A stretch of DNA of 55,000 nucleotides, taken from Sphaeroforma sirkka. Its lineage: Eukaryota > Opisthokonta > Ichthyosporea > Ichthyophonida. The stretch is from assembly GCA_001586965.3 (NCBI GenBank), contig LUCW03002188.1, positions 72,501 to 127,500 of the forward strand. The letters are read 5' to 3'. A program made the translations under genes and the position numbers. Position 1 is the first letter of the stretch, and every line of letters starts with the position of its first letter. Shown here piece by piece: positions 25,176 through 37,019 of this stretch. A model generated the notes under the pieces. The model saw only the letters and a program-made list of their open reading frames with translations, ran no database searches and was not told where the DNA came from.

Positions 25176-28100
25176 TGTTCTTGAAATCAACTCCAGTACA
25201 TACGCGCTTTGAGGTTGAGAGCTGCGTACAGGACGTTCCTCGAGCGCTCTAGCTTTCTTACAAACCTTTTCAAGAGCGTCTTTACAAACCAATAAAGGCA
25301 AGGCCTTTCCCTCTGATTCCCCACGAACAGCATACACGAGCCTCTTATTGTAACTACAAGCGTACGATTGTATAAACAGCATACACTAGTCCCTCAATGT
25401 AACTGTGAGCGTACGATTGTATAAGTAGCATACACGAGCCCCCTATTGTAACTGCAAGTATATGATTGTATAAGCAGCGTAAACGAGTCCCTTATTGTTA
25501 TTGTAACTGTGTGCGTACGATTGTATAAACAGCATACACGAGCCCCTTATTGTAACTGCAAGCATACGATTCTATAAACAGCATACACGAGCCTCTTATT
25601 GTAACTGTGAGCATACGGTTGTATAAACAGCATACACGAGCCCCTTATTGTTATTTTATCTGTGAGCGTACGATTGTATAAGCAGCATATACGAGCCCCT
25701 TATTGTAACAGCGAGCGTATGATTCTATAGGGCATTGGTGGTGGGCAGCAAACGGTGACTGAGCTCGAGCGGGGAGCGACTACAACACCCACGTGCAAGC
25801 ACATGCAGTCCATCTGTCACATGATAACGGCCTCGACACTGCAATGATACCGGGGCGCGTTCGTTGTATACAAAACGCTTTAAACCTTAAATCCTAAACC
25901 CTGCCACCACTGGCCTGAAGTGTGCAAGACTATAAAGATATGAAACGTCTTCTCTTGTGTTTGTTTTTAATTAAGTAACACCTTCCACTCGGAGCGATAC
26001 CAAGTTGCCAACGCATAGCCTCCAAACATAGCCTCCTAATATATTTAACAATACATTTTAGGAGAAAATAATGACGCCTAACCCTAAACCTTAAACCCTA
26101 TACACCACGTCCGCAACCCTTTTAACACAGTCTTCTAAATTGACAAGGCTATTCTTTTTACTATATACCCCTCCCTGTGTATATTTACCATCCGTCGTGG
26201 ACTTTAACTACATATTAATATTCATGTGGATTGTACGTATTCAAAAGAACACATATAATAGCTTGTACCATCCAACGCTTAGCGTTTATATCACTATCAT
26301 CTTGCCGGCCGAAGTGGTAATTTCACATGCACCTGACGCCACATATGCGGATCATTCATTTCACCCTACATAGCATGTTCAATACACCCTACATAGCATG
26401 TTCATTACACCCTGCATAGCATGTTCATTACACCCTACATAGCATGATCATCACACCCTACTACATAGCATGTTCATTACACCCTACATAGCATGTACAT
26501 TACACCCTACATAGCATGTTCATTACACCCTACATAGCATGTACATTACACCCTACATAGCATGTTCATTACACCCTACATAGTATGTTCATTACATCCT
26601 ACATAGCATGTTCATTACACCCTACATAGCATGTTCATTACACCCTACATAGCATTTTATTATCGCTAACGCTTAAATCAGTGCACTGGTCTTTGGAGAA
26701 GAATATCTCCTTGTCGCTGATGTGCTCGGAATTGTGGACTACGTAGTGGAAGACGGCCCCCCGCGACAGATAACGCAGATTGGCAGAGGTGCCTCTCGTT
26801 GCCTATTGGTTGCAACAGATGATTGAGAACGAATGGATGTCAACAGGTGATTGAGAATGGATGGATGTCAACAGATGATTGAGAATGATTGGATGTCAAC
26901 AAATGGTTGAGAATAATTGGATGCCCAAGTGAGTATGCAGAAGTATCCGATTGAATGTTCGTAGCTTAACAAATGACTGGTGTAGAGAGTGAGGTGGCCT
27001 GGTCATCTATGAAAGTGTATAGCTACCTAAACACCCATTAGTCATAATAAGTCATAGGGGATATGTACCAATGGAGTGTTTGTAGCTTAACAACTGACTG
27101 GTGTAGAGAGAGTGTGAGGTGGCCTGGTCATCTATGAAAGTGTATAGCGACCTAAACTCACTAGTCATAATAAGTCATAGGGGATATGTACCAATACAGT
27201 GCCCCTTATCCACTTGTACGGTCTTGCCTGTCCATATTCACGAGGTATTGACAGTAGGACAATAGCAGGTCGCTCCAAACAAAACGTTCGGTTGTAGTTG
27301 AACACGTGTCAGCGCCAAACAATATGTATGTTTATATAAACAGAATCTGAGCCCATTTGTAGACGGTCAGGTCAACTGCTCTATAGACATTCCAATGAAA
27401 TTGCACACCACATGTGTTTATATAAATAGAATCTGAGCCCATTTGTAGACGGTCAGGTCAACTGCTCTATAGACATTCCAATGAAATTGCACACCACATG
27501 TGTTTATATAAATAGAATCTGAGCCCATTTGTAGACGGTCAGGTCAACTGCTCTATAGACATTCCAATGATTTTGAACACCACATGTGGTATATAAATAG
27601 AATCTGAGCCCATTTGTAGACGGTCAGGTCGACTGCTCTATAGACATTCCAATGAAATTGCACACCACATGTGTTTATATAAATAGAATCTAAGCGCATT
27701 TGTAGACAATCAAGTCAACTGCTCTATAGACATTCCAATGAATTTTGCACACCACATGTGGTTATATAAATAGAATCTGAGCCCATTTGTAGACGGTCAG
27801 GTCAACTGCTCTACTTCACTGACAAGTTCAGGTGACATTCACGCCAGGATCATCTGGCTTACAACAGGTACTTCACTGACAAATTCAGGTGACATTCACG
27901 CCAGCGTAAACTACTGCCGTGCGTGTAGTCCTGTGGTGCCCCAGACGATGACCACAAGACAGCAAGTCTCATAAAGGATACGAGAATAACAGATGCTCCC
28001 ATATATGATATATTAAGAACAATAAGACATACAGGGCCTATATTCAGGCCTTTTATACTGTGCTTATGTACTTGCCTTATTCTCTGTGAAGTTGCCGTAC

Positions 28101-29613
28101 AGGTTGACTGTAGCGTTCTCTGTGATTCGATCGACCCGCAGCACACCCCCAAACGCGCCGCCGTTGTTGGCTGTGAATGTACCTGCGTTCGTATTGGGAC
28201 TGGAAGAGTGAGTGTTGGTGGTTACACCGGTCATTGCACACACACAAACACACACTTATTTACAGACCACAGGGTAGGAATACAATAAATTCCATATTAC
28301 AAGATCAGATAAAGGGGTCCTGGTTCACAATTGAGTGATTGAGTGAATCCTGCATATACAGAGGCCTTCACACACGTATAGGTATCTATTTCCCTGTGTA
28401 CCAACTATCCCATATATGTCTATATGTGCTTGTATATAATATAAAACTATCCCTTACAAGTCTAAATGTGCTTGTATATAATATAAGACTATCCTATTTA
28501 AGTCTAAATGTGCTTGTATATAATATAAGACTATCCCATTTAAGTCTAAATGTGCTTGTATATAATATGAAAATATCCCATATAAGTCTAAATGTGCTTG
28601 TATATAATATAAAACTATCCGATATAAGTTTAAACGTGCTTGTATATAATATGAAACTATTCCATATAAGTCTAAATGTGCTTGTATATAATATAGAAGT
28701 ATCCTATATAAGTCTAAATGTGCTTGTATATATTATAAGACTATCTTATTTAGGTCTAAATGTGCTTGTATATAATATAAGACTATCCCATTTAAGTCTG
28801 AATGTGCTTGTATATAATATAAACCTATCCCATATCAGTCTAAATGTGCTTGTATATAATATAAGACTATCCCATTTAAGTCTAAATGTGCTTGTATATA
28901 ATATAAAACTATCCCATATATGTCTAAATGTGCTTGTGTAGAATATAAAACTATCCCATATAAGTCGAAGTGTGCTTGTGTAGAATATAAGACTATCCCA
29001 TATAAATTTAAATGTGCTTGTATATAATATGAAACTATCCCATATAAGTCTAAATGTGCTTGTATATAATATGAAACTATCCCATATTAGTCTAAATGTG
29101 CTTGTATATGATATAAAACTATTCCATATAAGTCTAAATGTGCTTGTATAAAATATAAAACTATCCTATATAAGTCTAAATGTGCTTGTATAAATATGAA
29201 ACTATCCCATATCAGTCTAAATGTGCTTGTATATAATATAAAACTATATCCCATATAAGTCTAAGAGAGATATTGATATCAGGCGCGTCTGTGCCAGTCA
29301 CATCTATCTGTTACCGGGTGATTTTGTACCATTGCACACAACCGTGACGGAAGCAACAAAAACCACACAGGGTTTTAGTAGCTAAACCCTATACCCAAAA
29401 GCACAATATACCTACCTACGCCACTGCCCACGCAATTCACATGTAGATTAACGTGTAAAGCAGCCTCTACATAATCAGTTGGGACGAGCAGCCACACAGA
29501 CAGCTCCATTCACTGTATAGCACTCTATGGGTAGGTTGATATCTCCAACAAATATAGGAAGCCCCACGCCAATAACCAATATAAACATGTCCCTCTGGAG
29601 AGAGAAAAGAGAG

Positions 29614-29678
<65 letters not shown>

Positions 29679-32600
29679 TAGAGTGTGTGCGAGAGAGAGT
29701 GTGTGTGAGAGAGAGTGTGTGTGAGAGAGAATGAATCGTCATCCCTCTCCCGTCCCGCCGGACATTCTTGCGTCTGCAAGTGAGCTCGCAGAACACGTCC
29801 GTACTCTTTCACCCACAAACTTTTCACCACCGGGAGATCGATGTTTCCAGAGAGAATCCCTTCCTACAAAGGGTCATGATATGTAAAGTACTATGTAGTA
29901 CCCGCACGCGCGGTAGAAATATACTGACAAAGGTTAAACCCATAGATAACTGAGTGATGTGTTGCATCCGTGCAAAAGTAATGGGGCATATAGGCAGGGC
30001 AAAGAGATAGGATTACACAAGAACAATTCTTCACCTTTCTACAAACAGTCTCGTACACTAATTGAGTCATAAATATATGAATGCAGTTGTGTGTGACACC
30101 CTTACACACATGCTTAAGTAAGGATGCCACACTGTACTATTAGACATGAAAACGTACCAGTAGATACTGAAAACGTACCGTTAGATATTAAAAACGTCCC
30201 TTAGTACCATTAGATATTGAAAACATACCATTTGCTATTAGAAACAGATATTAAAACCGTACCATTAAATAGTAAAAACGTACTATAAGATATTATAAAC
30301 GCACCATAAGCTATTACCAATAGATATTAAAAACACACCAATAGATACTAAAAACGTACCAATAGATATTAAAAACGTACCAGTAGATACTGAAAACGTA
30401 CCGTTAGATATTAAAACGTCCCTTAAAGATTAAAAAGGTACCATTAGATATTAAAACGTACCAATAGATATTAAAAACGTACTAATAGATATTAAAAACG
30501 TACCATTAGATATTAAAAACGTACAATTAGATATTGAAAACGTACCATTGAAAATCAAAACGTACTATTAGATATTAAAAACGTAACATTAGATATTAAA
30601 AAGGTACCAGTAGATATTAAAAACGTACCATAAGATATTAAAAACGTACCACTGAATATTAAAAACGTACTCTCAGATATTAAAGTCATACCATCAGTTA
30701 CAGAAAACGTACCCTCCGATATCAAAAACCTACCATGAGGCATACCAAACGTACCGTTTATGGTTAGCGTCGACGCATTCTCCACCTTTCTCACCGTAAT
30801 GGCCCCCCCACGACTGCCACAGTACCCGTAGATGTCCTCTGCCGCATTAGTGTGGAATACACCTGTAATACGCATGAGGTCACCCCCTGTAATCTTGTTA
30901 ATGACGATCGCCCCGCCCTCGCGAGCCGAGTTGCCCCTGAAAAGGCCCTGGATTTGGGCCCGTTTGGCGCCCACCGTGCCGATGAAAATAGCGCCACCCT
31001 GGCCGTGGTTGAAGTAATTCTATTGTATTGTGCGAACGAGCCGATACAGCTTGGGTAACTACGTACATTTGAAGACAGTAAATTAGGTAAACGAACGATA
31101 GATCCTATACTATTCCAAGAAAATAAAATAAAATAGCTGTATGCCACACATATAGCCTAATATGGAATGAGATAGCCGGCTGCACGAACATAGATGACGC
31201 TTACCAGGCAACCGTACTACTACAACTTCGCATCATGTCAATACTACTGCGATATAAACACTCACCGTGATATTATTTACGTTGCTTCTATAGACATGCA
31301 CGCACTTTGTACGCACTTGCACTCACCGTGTTATTGTTTACGTTGCTTCTATAGACATGTACGCACTTGCACTCACCGTGGTATTGTATGCGTTTGCTTC
31401 TATAGACATGTATGCACTTGCACTCATCATGCTATTGTTTACGTTGCTTCTATAGACATGCACGCACTTTGTACGCACTTGCACTCACCGTGTTATTGTT
31501 TACGTTGCTTCTATAGACATGTACGCACTTCCACTCACCGTGGTATTGTATACGTTGCTTCTATAGACATGTATGCACTTCCACTCACCATGTTATTGTT
31601 TACGTTGCTTCTATAGACATATATGCACTTCCACTCACTGTGTTATTGTTTACGTTGCTTCAATAGACATGTACACACTCCCACTCACCGTGGTATTGTT
31701 TACGTTGCTTCTATAGACATGTACGCCCTTTCACTCACCGTGGTATTGTTTACGTTTGCTTCTATAGACATGCACGGACTTCCACTCACTGTGTTATTGT
31801 TTACGTTGCTTCTATAGACATGCACGGACTTCCACTCACTGTGTTATTGTTTACGTTGCTTCTATAAACATGTACACACTCCCACTCACTGCGTTATTGT
31901 TTACGTTGCTTCTATAGACATGCACGCACTTCCACTCACTGTGTTATTGTTTACGTTGCTTCTATAGACATGCACGCACTTCCACTCACTGCGTTATTGT
32001 TTACGTTGCTTCTATAAACATGTACACACTCCCACTCACTGCGTTATTGTTTACGTTGCTTCTATAGACATGTACGTACTTCCACTCACCGTATTATTTA
32101 TTACGTTGCTTCTATAGAAATGTACGCACTTCCTTTCACCGTGTTATTGTTTACGTTGCTTCTATAGACATGTATGCACTACCACTCACAGTGTTATTGT
32201 AAACGTTGCTTATATAGACATGTACGCACTTTCACTCACCGTGTTATTGTTTACGTTTCTTCTGTAGACATGTACGCCCTTCCACTCACCGTGGTATTGT
32301 TTACGTTGCTTCTATAGACATGTACGCACTTCCACTCACCGTGTTATTGTTTACGTTGCTTATATAGTAGAACAAGAAATATAAGATAGAAGATGTTTGT
32401 GCAATGATAACGTGACATGTACGCACTTCCACGCATCATGTTATTGCTTACGTTGCTTCTATAGACACATACGCACTTCCACTCACCGTGTTATTGTTTG
32501 CGTTTCTTCTGTAGACATGTACACACTTCCACTCGCCGTGTTACTGTTCACGTTCCTTCTATAGACATGTACGCACTTCCACTCACCGTGTTGTTGAGGT

Positions 32601-34574
32601 ACGTTCCTTTTATAGACAATGAGTCAGAGACCGTATCGAGATAGATCGGCGCCCCTCCATAATAGCCCGTGCAGCCCTGGGAGTACAACGGCATCGCAGA
32701 GGTATGAGATCTATTCGAGCGTAACCTACAATTCTATACTCACAGGCCAAGCAGTGCCCGTTTTAAACACCATTAACTTATGCAGGTCAGTCCCAACGGG
32801 GTGTCGGACTTTTTTCTCAGAAATCTCAGGTATCTCTCGAATGTCATAGAGATGACAGAAAAAACATGGCATGGCAAGAAATGAGATACAAAATATCACC
32901 CAGCACACACTCACCTTACAATACTGGGCTGAAAAGCCGCCCAACTCTCGACAGCCATCGTCCTTGCATCCCGCCACATTACTTAATAGAGCGCTTTGCC
33001 CGTCCAAACTGAAGTTTCCTGCAAAACAAAAAAAGGATAACAAATGAACAAAGGGGGTTCGTCACAATATACCTACCCTGTACCTTGCGACTGGTGCAAG
33101 ACCCTACACCGTCATAACAGGCATATTAGTTTGTCAGTCCATGTCAAACTACAAGGAAGATGTATGAGTCCGCGTTTAACGGCTAGCTACCACAGCAACG
33201 AACACTGAAGCGTATATCCAGGGAACAAGGTCAACCTCTAGCTACGCGTTTGGTATACCAAGCGTATGTGCGCGAACGCCCTTGACATCCCTCGGCAGTG
33301 GCAGATATTTATATAGAGACCCCAACAGGGCGAGAAATAGTGCGACTGTGTTCCTGTCCACACTCGAATCAATTCAATTGTCTAGGTTCGTGCCAGCTGA
33401 AACGTTGAGTCAGTGACACAGGGACACTGGTATGTAGGTCGGTCTTACCTACACGCCGCAAGTACAGCACAGCTAGTCTGTAAGTTTGTCATACCTACAC
33501 GCCGCAAGTACAACACAGCTAGTCTGTAGGTTTGTCTTACCTACACGCCGCAAGTACAACACAGCTAATCTGTAAGTTTGTCTTAACTACACGCCGCAAG
33601 TACAACACAGCTAGTCTGTAAGTTTGTCTTACCTACACGCCGCAAGTACAACACAGCTCGTCTGTAAGTCGACCTTACCTACACGCCGCAAGTACAACAC
33701 AGCTAGTCTGTAAGTTTGTCTTACCTACACGCCGCAAGTACAACACAGCTAGTCTGTAGGGTTTGCCTTACCAACACGCCGCAAGTACAACACAGCTAGT
33801 CTGTAAGTTTGTCTTACCTACACGCCGCAAGTACAACACAGCTAGTCTGTAAGTTTGCCTTACCAACACGCCGCAAGTACAACACAGCTAGTCTGTAAGT
33901 TTGTCTTACCTACACGCTGCAAGTACAACACAGCTAGTCTGTAAGTTTGTCTTACCTACACGCCGCAAGTACAACACAGCTAGTCTGTAAGTCGGTCTTA
34001 CCTACACGCCGCAAGTACAACACGGCCCCGTGAACTGCGTTTCTGCTGTTGAAATGCTTAAACGTCACCCGTTCACCACTGAAGTCCATGATCTGGGTAG
34101 TATTTGATCTGTGAGGTGTGAGCATGTGTAATACTGTGTGTAAATAGGCATTTGTGCGGCTGTTGGGTGTGTGCAGATAGTTCAACGTTTATGTGGGGTC
34201 AGGAGAAGACAGACGCCCAAGTGTAACTATAGAATGGTACGTTCTAGTATTATCACGTGAAATAATCACAACACATCATGATTCTAAGAGTAAGCATTTA
34301 TAATCGCACTCACGTTCGTATTTATAGAAAGACTCCGTCCGAGGAAGATACATACTCCTCTCGCTGATAAAAACCCTACACGGGTGCCTAATAAAAAAAG
34401 AAAGTTATCTAATCCAATATAAGAATACAAACAAACAATGTAATCCAACTGAGGCAATTCCCGATAAAATTATGGGTACAAGACAGCCTGTATTGACGCG
34501 ACTTTCCAGATGACAATACAATTTAACATGTATACAATTCAAAAATTGCATACTTAAAACGTATCAACACACAT

Positions 34575-34641
<67 letters not shown>

Positions 34642-34723
34642 CGCAATCGGACATACGTACATATATATATATATATATACATTTGCATAATATACACTGC
34701 ATCATATATACATATATATATAC

Positions 34724-34762
<39 letters not shown>

Positions 34763-35399
34763 GCCATATATATACATACATATACATATATGCCATGTAT
34801 ATATATATATATATATACGTTCAAATCTTTATATATACGTATGTATGCAATATATAATATAATAATACATACATGGCCATATATACATGCCCACGTACAT
34901 ACGTACGTTGCGTACATTGCATGCATGCATGCACATGTATGCAATATGTGTAATATGGTACATGTAATATATATATTATATTAGTTATTGGTTAATACAT
35001 AATATTACATATATACATAATATTAATAATAATAATAATAATGTATATAATATAGTTATTACATATATAATTGTATGTAATTACATATGGCAATACATAT
35101 ATATATACATACATCATATACATCAGTATAATAATCATACATATAATATCAATATATCATATAATATAATAGTAATACATATATGTTATATAGCAACATT
35201 GTTATAATATATACATGTATTATATACATAATAATATGACAATATATACACCATTATTTTTGTATAATACATGCATATTATATATGTATGTATATGAATA
35301 TATATATATATAATACATATTATAATATGTATGCATGCATGTATAACATATTATACATATGCATGCACATACATGCATACATACATACATCATATGTAG

Positions 35400-35435
<36 letters not shown>

Positions 35436-35607
35436 ATATAGGTATGTGCAAATATGTTTATACATGTGTATGTATGTATGTATATATTTATATATCATAT
35501 ATATATATATATATATATATATCTTTTATACGTATAAATATTTATGTATATATATTTATATCATATATATTCATATATATATCATATATATATTTATCTA
35601 TATATGC

Positions 35608-35658
<51 letters not shown>

Positions 35659-36726
35659 GTTATGTGATAATGTTGTTCTCCCCATCCTGAGCCAAATCCA
35701 CCTTCATACATACCGCACAGCCGATAAGATGCGATTGTTGCCATCAAAGATCAAGTCCTGGAGAACTAATGTCCCGCCTGTCTGTGCCATCCAATGCACC
35801 ATAGATAACTCATCTCCTTCTAATCCGTTCGGTACATCTGCACGAGCTTCACTTCGTGTATGGTTATCTGAGCCTCCACTTACTTCTCGTAACTCGTCGT
35901 GGCTCTGTTCTAAAGTGTCTGAAGAGACACACCAACCGTCGCCGCGGGCTCGATAGCCAAACATGGCAACGAGCACAGGCGCACTATGGTCCGCGGCACT
36001 GGCGGTATAGCGTGCGCCCGAAAGTGTAATGCTGGTAGGCGCAGGCGTGTGGCCTTCTGAGCTGGTAAACCCTGTCACCGCGTGGTTGCCCAGGACTATA
36101 GGCTCGTACAGGACGTACGTACTCACCATGATATGCACCACCACAACTGTCTCGTCACTGGTTGCGCACGCGGAGAGGCGTCCCTGTACACCCAGAGCGA
36201 TGCTCACAAAACAAACACCGCACACAATGACCGGGCATGGCGCTATGGGGTGGACTACTGAAGTCTCAGCTACGGCAGTAGGGGAGTTGAGTGTAGTGGT
36301 AGCAGTACTTGTTATTACGGGGGCGACAGAACCAGAGACACCTACTTCAGTGAAAGGGGTGGCAACGCCGGTAGTGGATAGGTCGACAGAAGCGGTGGCT
36401 GTAGTGGCGGTAGAGCCAACATCGGCAGAAGTGGGGTGTAGTATGTTGTCTAGACTTTCTGTTGCAGCCGTAAGAGACCCAGTAGCGAATACGTCTACTA
36501 CATCACTGGTGTGTGTCGTACTATGCGCAAGTGTTTCCGACTGTATGTGCACAGAGGGCATCCCAGAGTTCGACCACTTGGAATCAGACCCAGAATCAGA
36601 CCCAGAATCAGACAGCAGCACGTGCACACCCAACCCCACAACTATACACACGAGTATCACACCCGCCACTATAGAGAGACTAGAGAGACCCAACCGTCCA
36701 CGTACACGAGTCACCCACGTAGGCAT
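25146..36726 (-). CDS. Type II membrane protein with Pmp-like beta-helix repeats, multi-exon
   Basis: Resolved minus-strand exons: 36726-35714, 34108-34002, 33018-32915, 32676-32587, 31019-30755, then a gap, 28199-28076, 27930-27900, 26792 to about 26649 (or 26642), and 25353-25146 (stop TAG). Phases agree within the resolved blocks. Exon 1 encodes a short basic N-terminus (TRVRGR), a signal anchor at residues 14-38 ([20 protein letters not shown]), and a long Ser/Thr-rich stretch with a second hydrophobic patch. Later exons repeat the pattern L-x-I-x-G-T-F-x-x-N ... G-G-A-[IV], as in '[20 protein letters not shown]', 'GGAIFIG', '[10 protein letters not shown]', '[19 protein letters not shown]' and '[12 protein letters not shown]'. 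These resemble chlamydial Pmp/right-handed parallel beta-helix repeats, suggesting a cell-surface stalk or adhesin. One or two exons between 28200 and 30750 are unresolved (open segments near 29880-29760 and 29620-29480). The last exon's link and frame are less certain; it may be a separate gene. Function unknown. Confidence 0.7.
25330..25735 (-). repeat. About 50-bp minisatellite carrying the splice acceptor of the terminal beta-helix exon
   Basis: About eight copies. On the minus strand each reads TACAATCGTACGCTCACAG|TTACAATAAGGGGC then TCGTGTATGCTG. The real junction at 25354/25353 is the last copy, where the exon continues GTTCGTGGGG. About 26 exon bases are included. Confidence 0.85.
25740..26330. 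other. Intronic stretch with two telomere-like motifs
   Basis: AAACCTTAAATCCTAAACCC at 25880-25903 and TAACCCTAAACCTTAAACCC at 26077-26100. No exon recognised; the 77-codon plus-strand frame at 26140-26373 has no known similarity. Confidence 0.45.
26365..26660 (-). repeat. 23-bp minisatellite at a probable splice donor
   Basis: About 14 copies. On the minus strand the unit is ATGCTATGTAGGGTGTAATG plus AAC. The array starts exactly at the exon's right end (AAAATGCTAT|GTAGGG, or alternatively AGGGT|GTAATG) and repeats both candidate donors. Confidence 0.8.
26805..27200. repeat. 27-bp tandem repeat and 123-bp duplication
   Basis: 26815-26925: four copies of a GATTGAGAATGRATGGATGT unit with CAACA. 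26958-27195: two copies of a roughly 120-bp segment (GTAGCTTAACAA ... CATAGGGGATATGTACCAAT). Intronic. Confidence 0.8.
27325..27815. repeat. 84-bp minisatellite, about six copies
   Basis: Unit includes AATAGAATCTGAGCCCATTT, TAGACGGTCAGGTCAACTGC and ACACCACATGTG. Several copies are almost identical (27340-27540), so recent. Intronic; no splice site in the unit. Confidence 0.95.
27815..27905 (-). repeat. 56-bp duplication at a small-exon donor
   Basis: On the minus strand CTGGC|GTGAATGTCACCTGAA with TTGTCAGTGAAGTA occurs twice. The first is the proposed end of exon 27930-27900. Confidence 0.5.
28390..29275. repeat. 42-bp minisatellite, about 20 copies
   Basis: Unit TAAGTCTAAATGTGCTTG, then TATATAATATAAGACTATCC. 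Because 42 is a multiple of three, it gives a spurious 200-codon plus-strand frame (28339-28941). Intronic in the minus-strand beta-helix gene. Confidence 0.95.
29369..29396. repeat. telomere-like motifs
   Basis: GGGTTTTAG and CTAAACCCTA, in opposite orientation 4-5 bases apart. Confidence 0.45.
29480..29890 (-). other. Probable unresolved exons of the beta-helix gene
   Basis: Two open minus-strand segments follow good acceptors. One after CCCTTTGTAG at about 29859 reads '[17 protein letters not shown]' in one frame and '[10 protein letters not shown]' in another. One after CTCTCTCCAG at about 29602 reads '[19 protein letters not shown]' then AVCVAARPN and a stop. Between them is a CT/CA microsatellite (29620-29730). 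Donors are ambiguous, and neither segment alone bridges phase 1 (exon ending 30755) to phase 2 (exon starting 28199). Confidence 0.4.
30140..30765 (-). repeat. 21-bp minisatellite at the exon 5 donor, in frame with the exon
   Basis: About 29 copies of GGTACGTTTTTAATATCTAA (plus one base) on the minus strand. It begins at exon 5's end (AAACG|GTACGT, junction 30755/30754). For about nine units the frame continues open, encoding G-T-F-L-I-S-x heptads, until a stop near 30555. Confidence 0.9.
31270..32600 (-). repeat. 50-bp minisatellite carrying the exon 4 splice donor, about 26 copies
   Basis: On the minus strand the unit is AACAATAACACG|GTGAGTGG, then AAGTGCGTACATGTCTATAG and AAGCAACGTA. The true exon 4 end is CAACAACACG|GTGAGTGG (junction 32587/32586). 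Nearly all copies keep the full GTGAGT. Confidence 0.95.
33440..34025 (-). repeat. 46-bp minisatellite carrying the exon 2 splice donor, about 13 copies
   Basis: On the minus strand each unit has GTGTTGTACTTGCGGCGTGT then AG|GTAAGACAAAC and TTACAGACTAGCT. The first copy is the true end of exon 2 (junction 34002/34001). The last 22 exon bases are copied in every unit, and the unit also carries an acceptor-like TTACAG. Confidence 0.95.
34200..34520. other. Intron 1 of the beta-helix gene, no exon seen
   Basis: Unremarkable AT-rich sequence between exon 2 and the TA block. Confidence 0.4.
34575..35655. repeat. TA microsatellite block in beta-helix gene intron 1
   Basis: Alternating TA with ATG-rich interruptions (ATGCATGCATGC near 34918) and (AAT)n at 35024-35041. 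It ends about 60 bp before the exon 1 donor at 35713. Confidence 0.95.
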
Positions 36727-36801
36727 TCTGCACAATGAAAAACAGTAACATAGAATATTAAACACAAATCAACTCATGGTTATGTTTCACGGATGTAACT
36801 T

Positions 36802-37015
36802 ACGAACATTCGTGTGTACATGTACATGCACATGTGTAGATGCGATGTACATACGTACTCATAGCTGTATTTGATTTCATGGATTCAAGGTGTGTGTGAG
36901 TGTTATGGACTCCAGTATATTTTCTAAATCGAGATAGCACATCTGTGAAGTTATACGTGCGTATATCTGTGGATACATTCTCTTCTGCAAATACTTCCGA
37001 ATATACACATAGCAC
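36802..37015 (-). CDS. Possible upstream exon of the beta-helix gene
   Basis: On the minus strand an open frame from ATG at 37015 ends at a strong donor (GTTC|GTAAGT, junction 36802/36801) in phase 2. The next exon begins just after TTTTTCATTGTGCAG as A|ATGCCT, so the frame continues without a stop into MPTWVTR. This could be a coding exon (N-terminus MLCVYSEVFAEENVSTD) or just a spliced 5' untranslated exon with a fortuitous open frame. Confidence 0.35.
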
Positions 37016-37019
37016 ACAT

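Noticed and set aside
28339..28941. 200-codon plus-strand frame of LNVLVYNI repeats
   Set aside because: Translation of a 42-bp intronic minisatellite.
33440..34025. Regular 46-bp repeats resembling a CRISPR array
   Set aside because: The 'spacers' are identical, the unit contains a splice donor of the adjoining exon, and the context is eukaryotic.
36029..36748. 239-codon plus-strand frame
   Set aside because: Antisense shadow of the Ser/Thr-rich first exon of the beta-helix gene, which has the splice sites and signal anchor.
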